Assembly: GCA_011042705.1 (NCBI GenBank) | Contig: DRBW01000020.1 | Location: 1 to 5,851, forward strand | Length of the DNA: 5,851 bases | Reading direction: 5' to 3' | Source: Caldifarciminota bacterium | GTDB lineage: Bacteria > Hydrothermota > Hydrothermia > B15-G9 > DRBW01 | Shown here: one piece after another, positions 1-5,851 of the stretch | How positions within the stretch are numbered: the stretch's first letter is position 1 | Layout of the letters: every line of letters begins with the position of its first letter | Notes under the pieces: model-generated | Seen by the model: the letters and a program-made list of their open reading frames with translations, nothing else | Told to the model about the DNA's origin: nothing | Databases searched by the model: none | Made by a program: the position numbers and the translations under genes

Positions 1-2
1 AT

Positions 3-1634
3 CTGGAGAAACGCGCGGGCAAGAGCCCCCAGTATGCCGAGACCCTGATGCTCCTCGGGAAGATCCATTATCTCCAGGCTTACTACGACACCGCCCTGGA
101 GGCCTTCGAGGAGGCGGCGGGGATATGGGAAGAGCTGGGGGACAACTCAAGCTACGCCAAAGCATTGACCCAGATAGCGAGGATACTCAACAAACGCGGC
201 CAATCGAGAAAGTCAACCGAATACCTGAGCAGGGCCTTCGAGGTACTCAAGAAAGCCGGAGACAGGAGGGGAATGGCGGAGATATATTGCGAACAGGGGA
301 TAATTCACCTCGAGCTATCGGAATTCGAAAAGTCCAGGGAATTCTTCGAGAAAGCCCATAAGCTCTACACCGAGATCGGAGACAAGGAAGGTGAGGCAAG
401 AGCCCTCCACCTCGAGGGAAATTCCATTCTGAGCATCTCCGAATACGAGAAGGCCCTCTCGAAATTCGAGAAGGCCCTCGAGATACGGAAAGCCATCGAC
501 GACAAGAGGGGCATGGCGGCATCCCTGGCCAACATGGGGCTTATATATCAGAGCACGGGGAACGCCGAAAAAGCTATAGAATATTACCGTTCAGCCGCCG
601 CCATCGCCGAGGAGATAGGCGACAGAGACAGCCTTCAGGTGATACTCAACAACATGGGCACAATCTACCTGAACGAGTCAAACCTCAAGGAGGCCCGCAG
701 GACCCTGAATAAAGCCCTGAAAATTGCCAGGGAGATCAAAGACAAATCGATGGAATCCACGGTTCTGATAAACCTGGGCAACATCGCCTGGCAAAAAGGA
801 AAGCTCGATGAGGCCGAGAGGGCCTTCTTGGACGCCCTCAAGGTCAAGTCCAGCCTGCACGACAGAGAATCGGTGGGGCTTGTGAACACGAACCTGTCCA
901 TTCTCTATCTCGAGAGAGGCAAATTCAAGGAGAGCCTTTCCCGCATAAAAAGGTCAATAAAAATGCAGAGGGAAATAGGCTGCAAAAACAGCTACGTTAC
1001 GTCCCTCTACACCTATTATCAGATCCTGAAAGAAATGGGTAAATACAGGCTCGCCGCCAGCAAAGTGACCGAAGCTCTGCGCATCTCCAAAGAAATCGGG
1101 GCCCTTGACGAAGAAATCCTCGGCTATATATTCGCGGCGGAGGCCAACCTTTTCCTCGGGAACACCGAAGTGGCCAGGGAATATCTGCAGGAAGCTGAAA
1201 AGCAGGCTGAGGCGCTGAAGAACCCCGTCATCCTCGTGTCGCTCTGTGAGACAAAAAGTCACTTTTACCGGGAATTGAAGAGGACGGAGAGGGCGCTCAA
1301 TGAGATCAAAAAGGCGCTCAAACTGGCGAAGAAATATGAGCTCGCCACCGACATCCCCTATATTCTGAAGTCGATGGCCGAGATCGAATACCTGGCCGGC
1401 GATAGGGAAAAGGCAAGCGTTCACCTGAAGAAGTGTATGGATCTATGCGAGAAATACGGCATGTACTTCCTTCTGCTGAAAGGCCTGGCTTTCGCCCAGG
1501 AAGCCGAACTCGTCCCCGAAAAGGCCGAAGAGATCAGGGAAAGAGTCGAAGCCCTCTCGGAAAGTATCCTCAAGGGCCTTTCAGAAAAGGACAGGGAAAG
1601 CATACTCCGTACTATGGTCCCCGCCACTCTTTGA
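3..1634 (+). CDS. TPR-repeat protein, 5'-truncated by the window edge
   Basis: The reading frame is open from base 3 to a TGA at 1632-1634, giving 543 visible residues with no N-terminus. An ATG at 48 lies inside the first repeat, so it is not the true start. The visible part is almost entirely tandem TPRs of the LGN/MalT-like 40-residue type. Numbering from base 3, repeats run 6-45, 46-85, 86-125 and so on to 446-485, then a degenerate unit 486-525 and an 18-residue charged tail. Units follow G-D-K/R...A...L..(M/L)G.IY...G...KA...Y..A..I..EI, the paired-helix TPR pattern. There is no signal peptide or membrane segment in the visible part. TPR superhelices bind peptides or partner proteins. 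Many such arrays are the C-terminal sensing half of a kinase, ATPase or transcription regulator, but any effector domain would lie upstream of the window. The TPR call is firm; the biological role is unknown. Confidence 0.93.
   Translation: MEKRAGKSPQYAETLMLLGKIHYLQAYYDTALEAFEEAAGIWEELGDNSSYAKALTQIARILNKRGQSRKSTEYLSRAFEVLKKAGDRRGMAEIYCEQGIIHLELSEFEKSREFFEKAHKLYTEIGDKEGEARALHLEGNSILSISEYEKALSKFEKALEIRKAIDDKRGMAASLANMGLIYQSTGNAEKAIEYYRSAAAIAEEIGDRDSLQVILNNMGTIYLNESNLKEARRTLNKALKIAREIKDKSMESTVLINLGNIAWQKGKLDEAERAFLDALKVKSSLHDRESVGLVNTNLSILYLERGKFKESLSRIKRSIKMQREIGCKNSYVTSLYTYYQILKEMGKYRLAASKVTEALRISKEIGALDEEILGYIFAAEANLFLGNTEVAREYLQEAEKQAEALKNPVILVSLCETKSHFYRELKRTERALNEIKKALKLAKKYELATDIPYILKSMAEIEYLAGDREKASVHLKKCMDLCEKYGMYFLLLKGLAFAQEAELVPEKAEEIRERVEALSESILKGLSEKDRESILRTMVPATL
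18..1577 (+). repeat. Coding repeat: 13 tandem 120-bp TPR units, the last degenerate
   Basis: Twelve successive 40-residue units (18-1457), plus a thirteenth weak one (1458-1577), line up without a single inserted or missing codon. The phase marker is the Gly/Asp-rich turn that opens most units, and Ile, Leu, Tyr or Ala closes each one. The period is conserved mainly at protein level. DNA similarity between units is patchy, for example the similar stretches near 261-278 and 501-518, which are two units apart. This is a repeated protein fold, not a satellite or CRISPR. Confidence 0.9.
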
Positions 1635-1658
1635 TTTTGCAAGATACTTTTGCAAAAT
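1634..1658. repeat. 9-bp inverted repeat at the TPR / propeller junction
   Basis: The arm ATTTTGCAA (1634-1642) and its exact complement TTGCAAAAT (1650-1658) flank a 7-base spacer. The first arm begins on the last base of the TPR stop codon. The stem is AT-rich (two G-C pairs) and no T-run follows, so it is a poor intrinsic terminator. A dyad binding site for a regulator, or an mRNA 3'-end structure, is equally possible. It lies 63 bases before the ATG at 1722. The repeat is certain as sequence; its function is not known. Confidence 0.5.
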
Positions 1659-1721
1659 AAAAGACTCCCTCCTCCGGAGACCTTCCTGATAATGGCATAC
1701 ATTTTGCTTATTAGTCCGTTG

Positions 1722-3368
1722 ATGAGGGGCAAAGACATTCACAGAAGGAGAGAATACCTGATGGCGCTTCTGCTGATGGCAGGATCGCTCTTTTCGGGTT
1801 TTAAGAAACTGCCGAAAAACCTTATTCTCAGGGGACCGGCGTCGAAAACTGATCCGGGGAAAGGAGAAGTCGCACCTTTCGGTGGTTTCGGCTTCTTCGA
1901 GGCGCCGGAGAGGAACCTGTCGGCCGGCTCCGGCGATGGGGAACTCCTGGCAGTAATATACAGCCCCCCTTCGGGAGACTCGCTCAACCCACTCGGGGGA
2001 GTGATGGTAGCCTACAGCACCGACGGAGGGAATAACTGGACGAGCCACGTTCTCTCCGACAATGAGCTCTACAGGGCCTTCTCCGGAACCTGCTGGGCAA
2101 CTGGCGGCGATCCCTGTTTCGCATGGCAGGAAACCTATCTCAGTGGAGACAGCCTCTCCACAAGCCTTTATTTCGCGCGGGACACCTCTTTTCCGGCAGG
2201 AGATTTTGCGGTTTTGCCTCTGCCCGGATCTGAAGAGGTAAATCCCTGGATGCCCTCCCTCTCCGCGAGGGATTCGGTGATTCTCGTTTCAGCAGTTGAC
2301 CCCGATGAAAACCACATCTCTTACATATGGAGATCTATTGACGGGGGCGCCTCCTTCGTTATGGACACGCTCATGACCCCTGGCAACTACGGGGACCTTG
2401 GGAACTGGCAGGATCCACCCGTAATAGCCTTCGGGAGGGATGGATTCGTCGCCTGCATAAACAACCTGAGGGTCCAGTACGGCGACTATGAGGCAGTAAC
2501 TCCCTTCTATATGGAGTCGACCGACTGGGGAGAAACCTGGTCGGAACCGCTAAATCTCTGGGATGCAACCGGTGGAATTCCTTACGACTCGGCAGGGGGT
2601 TGGTGGTATGGCTATAGCCTTGTGGTTGACACCGACAACATTCCCCATGCTGTCTGGAGATTCACCAGAGGCGATAACGAATTCGGGGATATATGGGAAT
2701 TCCACCCCACGGGAGGCGCTCCCGGAAACTGGTCCGCCTGGACCAGATCCCTGGTGGTAGGAGTGGGCGATGGGACGGAGACGGCGAGCTTCCCCCAGAT
2801 ATCGATCGATCCGGTGACGAACAACCTCGTGGTAACCTATGTGAAAATCGATGGGGCCTCGCGAACGGACCCTCTCCTCTACTACGCCGTCTCCGAAGAT
2901 GGGGCTCAATGGTACGAAAGGGGCCCGCTCGATACGGAGACGCCCGTCTGGTTCGAGACGAGCTATTCTTCTCCCTATCTGCCTCTTACCTGGCCTGTGG
3001 CAAAGGGCAATCTCGTATACGTTTCTGCCGCCGGAGGACTGTTTCACCAGGGCTGGTATATCGATTACAGTCCAATGTCTACAAAAGAGTTGACTGACTT
3101 GTGGAGTCGTAATCAATTCAACATTGAATTTCTGGGGAAAAGAGGCTTTGCCTTCTCCTTCAAGCTAAAGGAGGCTGACTATATTGACATCATGCTTTAT
3201 AATATAGAAGGTCGGTATGTGAGGACCCTGATATCGGGGTTATTTGAAAGGGGCGTGCACAGACTTATCTGGGAAGGGGATGAAAGGATAAGCGCAGGAG
3301 TTTACATAGCGGCTCTTAGAGGACGAAAAACCGGATTTATAACATTGAAATTTATCCTCCCCCTATAG
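1722..3368 (+). CDS. Exported sialidase-like (BNR/Asp-box) beta-propeller with FlgD-like C-terminal domain
   Basis: This is a predicted secreted protein of 548 residues if ATG 1722 is used. Four Asp boxes (S-x-D-x-G-x-x-W type) are visible: STDGGNNW at 99-106, SIDGGASF at 205-212, STDWGETW at 266-273 and the shorter SEDGAQW at 391-397. Their spacings of 106, 61 and 125 residues fit one blade per roughly 60 residues, hence probably a six-bladed propeller. The FRIP-type motif of catalytic sialidases was not seen, so binding or another hydrolase role is as likely as sialidase activity. Residues from about 484 to the end (IDIMLYNIEGRYVRTL, a W-E-G turn, then SAGVY) match the FlgD-like Ig domain found at the C-termini of many secreted FCB-type proteins. 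The leader has a basic n-region (RRREYL) and a hydrophobic stretch (LMALLLMAGSLFSGF). The start is uncertain: ATG 1761 is preceded by AAGGAG at 1745-1750 and would give 535 residues without the basic n-region. An intrinsic terminator follows the stop. Confidence 0.85.
   Translation: MRGKDIHRRREYLMALLLMAGSLFSGFKKLPKNLILRGPASKTDPGKGEVAPFGGFGFFEAPERNLSAGSGDGELLAVIYSPPSGDSLNPLGGVMVAYSTDGGNNWTSHVLSDNELYRAFSGTCWATGGDPCFAWQETYLSGDSLSTSLYFARDTSFPAGDFAVLPLPGSEEVNPWMPSLSARDSVILVSAVDPDENHISYIWRSIDGGASFVMDTLMTPGNYGDLGNWQDPPVIAFGRDGFVACINNLRVQYGDYEAVTPFYMESTDWGETWSEPLNLWDATGGIPYDSAGGWWYGYSLVVDTDNIPHAVWRFTRGDNEFGDIWEFHPTGGAPGNWSAWTRSLVVGVGDGTETASFPQISIDPVTNNLVVTYVKIDGASRTDPLLYYAVSEDGAQWYERGPLDTETPVWFETSYSSPYLPLTWPVAKGNLVYVSAAGGLFHQGWYIDYSPMSTKELTDLWSRNQFNIEFLGKRGFAFSFKLKEADYIDIMLYNIEGRYVRTLISGLFERGVHRLIWEGDERISAGVYIAALRGRKTGFITLKFILPL
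1745..1750 (+). promoter_or_regulatory. Possible ribosome binding site for the alternative start at 1761
   Basis: AAGGAG ends 10 bases before ATG 1761, which is slightly long but usable spacing. If the gene starts at 1722, these same bases instead encode part of an Arg-Arg-Arg run in the leader. Purine-rich Arg codons (AGA, AGG) are common in this DNA, so the match may be accidental. The site matters because it decides between the two starts of the propeller gene. Confidence 0.35.
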
Positions 3369-3529
3369 CCGGTCTTTGCACACGCTCCACCCCCCTCACA
3401 GCCCGGTAGCCAGCCCTTCGGGGCTGGCTGCCATTTTATAAACTTTTCACAACAGATGCAGAATATCGTTCCGGGGAAAAATTCCTCTGAATTTCAGGTG
3501 GGGTTCACGCCGTGAAGGAAAGCAACGCT
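3369..3529. other. Convergent intergenic region
   Basis: These 161 bases separate the two convergent gene pairs. The first part holds the plus-strand terminator. From about 3440 to 3529 I see only two very short dyads (3487-3497 and 3504-3516), neither followed on the minus strand by a T-run. There is no small gene or RNA I can support, so how the minus-strand transcript ends is not visible. Confidence 0.6.
3405..3437 (+). terminator. Intrinsic terminator downstream of the propeller gene
   Basis: A 9-bp perfect GC-rich stem (AGCCAGCCC 3408-3416 with GGGCTGGCT 3421-3429) is closed by a TTCG tetraloop at 3417-3420. It extends by one G-U and two G-C pairs to 3405-3432. ATTTTATAAA follows immediately, so a short U-tract is present. 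It begins 36 bases after the propeller stop codon and is oriented for the plus strand. On the minus strand the stem is followed by a G-rich stretch without a U-run, so it should not act intrinsically for the oxidase transcript. Confidence 0.85.
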
Positions 3530-4900
3530 TCAATCGGGAAACATCTTCCCGGGATTCATTATCCCAAGCGGATCGAAGGTCTTCTTCAATGATTTCTGAA
3601 GCTCTATCAACAGCGGGTCCTGCTCAAGATGGATGAAGTCCCTCTTGAGGATACCCACACCGTGTTCTCCCGATATCGTCCCCTCTAAATCAAGAGCAAT
3701 CCGGTAAAGCTCTCCCACCGCTTTTAGCACCTCATCCTCTCTGTCTCCCGAGTAAAGGAAATTGACGTGCAGGTTGCCGTCGCCGGCATGTCCGAAGGTA
3801 GCCACACCTATGCCCAGGCCCGATGCGAGTTGACGGATTCTCCTAACAGCCTCCGGTATGTAACTTCTCGGGACCACGATGTCCTCCGACCTCACCCTCT
3901 CGTATTTCTCCTCCAGGCTCGGGAAAACCTTCCGCCTCGCGTCCCAGAGTCTGGCTCGATCCTTATCGTCCCTCGAGGCATAAATCTCGAGGGCACCGTT
4001 CTTCTCGCAGATTCCTGCTATCTCCTCAAGCTCGTCGAAAAGGTCTCCCCTTCCGTCGATCTCAATGAGGAGGAGCGATTGAGTTCCTCCGGGAAGGCCT
4101 CCGGGCAGCCTGTCGGCTATATGAGCCACCGATACCCTGTCCAGAAACTCGAGGGCACGGGGCAGATATCTCCTCCTGATAAGCTCCGTCACCGTCTCCG
4201 AGGCGTTGAGCTCATCGGGAAAGGCCACAAGCAGAGTCTCGATTTCGGGAGGATCCGGTATTAACCTCAGAACCGCCTCCGTGACCACGCCCAGTGTACC
4301 CTCAGAGCCAACGAAGGCCGAGACGAGGTCGTAGCCGACAACCCATTTCTTGGTCTTCCTGCCGAACCTCACGACGTGTCCGCCCGGCAATACAACCTGA
4401 AGCTCGAGAGTGTAATGTTTTGTCACACCGTACTTGAGTGCTCTCGGCCCCCCGGCGTTGGTGGCGACATTTCCGCCTATCGTGCAGCTGTCTATGCTGG
4501 CTGGATCAGGGGGATAGAAAAGACCTGCTTTCCGGACCTCCCGGTCCAGGTCCCCGGTGATAACACCTGGCTCGACCCTGACGTGGAGGTTCTCTGTGTC
4601 TATATCCAGTATTCGGTTCATCCTGTCAAAGACAAGCACGATGCCCCCGCGAAGGGGAACGCATCCCCCGGCAACGCCGGTGCCGGCACCGCGGGGAACC
4701 ACGGGCACCCTGAATTTCTCGGCGAGAGAGAGTACCCGGGCGACGTCATCGTTATCCTGGGGGTGGATCACGAGATCGGGAAGATATTCGACGGCGATGC
4801 CCGATTCATCGGCGGAGTAAGATCGCCTGTGCTCTTCGTCGTCGAAAACCCTATCCTCGCCGATCTCTTCCTTAAAAATTCTGGTGATCTCGCCCTTCAT
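3530..4900 (-). CDS. FAD-linked oxidase, GlcD / D-lactate dehydrogenase family
   Basis: This complete 456-residue protein belongs to the vanillyl-alcohol-oxidase-fold flavoenzymes that oxidise 2-hydroxyacids (glycolate, D-lactate, D-2-hydroxyglutarate) to 2-oxoacids, passing electrons to a partner protein or quinone. The N-terminal FAD-binding domain shows PRGAGTGVAGG at 69-79, YPPDPAS at 129-135, IGGNVATNAGG at 141-151 and GSEGTLGVVTE at 198-208. The C-terminal domain carries GHAGDGNLHVN at 370-380 and GTISGEHGVG at 407-416. His371, His378 and Glu412 have the spacing of the metal-binding His/His/Glu set of D-2-hydroxyglutarate dehydrogenase, with His413 beside them as the expected catalytic base. 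The end, DPLGIMNPGKMFP at 443-455, is the classic family terminus. It starts at ATG 4900, 9 bases after the epimerase stop, with no good Shine-Dalgarno at normal spacing, which suggests translational coupling. No Fe-S partner (GlcF/LutA-like) or ETF gene lies downstream. Family is firm; the substrate cannot be decided from sequence alone. Confidence 0.93.
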   Translation of the reverse strand: MKGEITRIFKEEIGEDRVFDDEEHRRSYSADESGIAVEYLPDLVIHPQDNDDVARVLSLAEKFRVPVVPRGAGTGVAGGCVPLRGGIVLVFDRMNRILDIDTENLHVRVEPGVITGDLDREVRKAGLFYPPDPASIDSCTIGGNVATNAGGPRALKYGVTKHYTLELQVVLPGGHVVRFGRKTKKWVVGYDLVSAFVGSEGTLGVVTEAVLRLIPDPPEIETLLVAFPDELNASETVTELIRRRYLPRALEFLDRVSVAHIADRLPGGLPGGTQSLLLIEIDGRGDLFDELEEIAGICEKNGALEIYASRDDKDRARLWDARRKVFPSLEEKYERVRSEDIVVPRSYIPEAVRRIRQLASGLGIGVATFGHAGDGNLHVNFLYSGDREDEVLKAVGELYRIALDLEGTISGEHGVGILKRDFIHLEQDPLLIELQKSLKKTFDPLGIMNPGKMFPD

Positions 4901-4909
4901 GTCCGAGGT

Positions 4910-5851
4910 TCAGGACACCCTCACATTTCTCGCCCAATCTCTGTTGTCAAGATACCATTCTACTGCTTTCTTCACCCCCTCCTCAATGGGCACCTCGGGC
5001 GCCCAGCCCAGAAGCTCCCGCGCTTTTTCTATTTCTGCCATGGTCCTCGGAACATCGGCGGGATGGGGAGGGAAATACTCTATTTTTGCCTTCTTGCCGA
5101 GATAAGATTCGATCAGGCCTATCACGTAGTTGAGCCTGACAGGCCTGTTGTTCCCCAGGTTTATCACTTCATATCCCAGGGGCCTGAGCCCGGCGATCGT
5201 TCCCCTTGCTATGTCGTCCACATAAGTGAAATCCCTTTCCTGATTGCCATCCCCGAAGACAGGAATGGGTTCCCCCTCCGCGATAAGCTTAATAAACTTG
5301 AATATGCTCATATCGGGTCGTCCGGCTGGACCGTAAACGGTGAAGTACCTGAATACCGTAACGTCTATGTCGTAAAGGTGATGATAGGAGAAGGTCAGGG
5401 CCTCAGCTCCCTTCTTGGAAGCCGCGTAAACCGACAGCGGGGTGTCGGTCACCATCGACTCTCTGAAGGGCGGAGAATTGAGCCCGTAAATGCTCGAGGT
5501 CGAGGCCAGCACAAACTTTTTGACGCCGTGATCCTTCGAGAGCTCAAGGAGGTTCAGGGTACCGACGGTGTTGGTATTCACGTAAACCCATGGATTCTCA
5601 ACGCTCGCCCTGACCCCCGCGCGGGCGGCGAGATTTATGACGGCGTCGAACTTCTCCGTCTCGAAAATCTCCTTCATCGCCTCTAAATCCACTATGTCAG
5701 CCCTGAGAAAACGGAATCTGCTCAGCTCCTTTAACTTCGTGAGTCTCCACTCCTTCAACCTGACGTCGTAGGCATCGTTGAGGTTGTCCACGCCTATAAC
5801 CTCATCGCCTCCCTTGACGAGCAATTCGGCCACCTTATGTCCTATAAACCC
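4910..5851 (-). CDS. NDP-sugar epimerase, probably UDP-glucuronate 4-epimerase-like (5'-partial)
   Basis: This extended short-chain dehydrogenase (SDR) is likely to interconvert UDP-glucuronate and UDP-galacturonate for capsule, LPS or other surface glycan. The frame stays open to the window edge, giving 313 visible residues. The first visible ones are GFIGHK, the end of the Rossmann GxxGFIG NAD-binding motif, so roughly ten residues are missing and GTG 5833 is not the real start. Numbering from 5851: DNLND at 22-26, NLAARAGV at 73-80, Thr118 in ASTSSIYG (active-site Ser/Thr position of GalE), Tyr142 and Lys146 in YAASK (catalytic pair), FTVYGPAGRPDM at 170-181 and RDFTYVDDI at 206-214. The D-N-L-N-D-x-Y-D stretch, ARAGVR and TVYGP-x-GRPDM are hallmarks I associate with UDP-glucuronate 4-epimerases (CapI/LspL type) rather than plain GalE. 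The GDGNQERDF segment is more generic, so other epimerase or dehydratase activity is possible. It is the upstream partner of the oxidase gene. Confidence 0.92.
   Translation of the reverse strand, partial: GFIGHKVAELLVKGGDEVIGVDNLNDAYDVRLKEWRLTKLKELSRFRFLRADIVDLEAMKEIFETEKFDAVINLAARAGVRASVENPWVYVNTNTVGTLNLLELSKDHGVKKFVLASTSSIYGLNSPPFRESMVTDTPLSVYAASKKGAEALTFSYHHLYDIDVTVFRYFTVYGPAGRPDMSIFKFIKLIAEGEPIPVFGDGNQERDFTYVDDIARGTIAGLRPLGYEVINLGNNRPVRLNYVIGLIESYLGKKAKIEYFPPHPADVPRTMAEIEKARELLGWAPEVPIEEGVKKAVEWYLDNRDWARNVRVS

Noticed and set aside
954..1424. Minus-strand open frame of 156 codons
   Set aside because: It is fully antisense to well-formed TPR units, and its translation just mirrors them with no family signature.
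18..1577. 120-bp periodicity considered as a DNA satellite or CRISPR-like array
   Set aside because: Conservation is at amino-acid positions of the TPR fold, nucleotide identity between units is low, and there are no constant repeats with unique spacers.
1650..1721. Upstream starts of the propeller gene (TTG 1650, ATG 1692)
   Set aside because: TTG 1650 lies within the inverted repeat and has no RBS. Both would put extra sequence before the signal-like leader. ATG 1722 or 1761 is more economical.
1581..2048. Minus-strand open frame spanning the TPR / propeller junction
   Set aside because: It overlaps the conserved ends of both plus-strand genes and shows no domain or start signal.
3487..3516. 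Two short dyads, CTGAA-T-TTCAG and TTCAC-GCC-GTGAA, as a minus-strand terminator
   Set aside because: Stems are only five to six base pairs and no T-run follows on the minus strand, so chance occurrence is likely.
3767..4264. Plus-strand open frame of 165 codons inside the oxidase
   Set aside because: It is antisense to catalytic-domain motifs of the oxidase and has no recognisable protein features.
4376..5686. Plus-strand open frame of 436 codons antisense to the epimerase and oxidase
   Set aside because: It lies opposite two genes with clear family motifs across their whole length, spans their junction, and its translation shows no recognisable domain. A stop-free antisense frame is expected from GC-biased codons.

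Overview
The window holds four protein-coding genes in two convergent pairs. The plus strand carries the 3' part of a tetratricopeptide-repeat (TPR) protein (to 1634), then a predicted exported, sialidase-like (Asp-box) beta-propeller protein with a FlgD-like C-terminal domain (1722 or 1761 to 3368). The minus strand carries an NDP-sugar epimerase resembling UDP-glucuronate 4-epimerase (5851 to 4910, N-terminus cut by the window edge), followed after 9 bases by an FAD-linked oxidase of the GlcD / D-lactate dehydrogenase / D-2-hydroxyglutarate dehydrogenase family (4900 to 3530). No RNA gene, insertion sequence, CRISPR array, origin or attachment site was seen.

Organism: bacterial. A propeller ending in a FlgD-like Ig domain of about 65 residues is typical of secreted proteins from the FCB superphylum and neighbouring uncultivated phyla (WOR-3, Fermentibacteria, Eisenbacteria and similar). 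Arginine is written very often as AGG/AGA and isoleucine often as ATA in all four genes, although the DNA is moderately GC-rich by eye. The shared codon style argues that all four genes belong to one genome. The phylum is inference, not shown.

Layout: 1-1634 TPR array, exactly periodic at 40 residues. 1635-1721 short gap with a 9-bp inverted repeat touching the TPR stop codon. 1722-3368 propeller. 3369-3529 convergent intergenic region with a strong plus-strand intrinsic terminator (12-bp stem, UUCG loop). 3530-4900 oxidase. 4901-4909 gap. 4910-5851 epimerase.

How they fit together: the epimerase and oxidase are probably co-transcribed, but they do not form an obvious single pathway. The epimerase suits surface-polysaccharide precursor synthesis; the oxidase suits 2-hydroxyacid oxidation. 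The TPR and propeller genes may share a transcript or be separated by the inverted repeat. The window looks like ordinary chromosome with two little-characterised proteins; I see no convincing new multi-gene system. The most useful observations are the indel-free 40-residue TPR lattice, the ambiguous start and twin-arginine-like leader of the propeller, and the clipped epimerase N-terminus.
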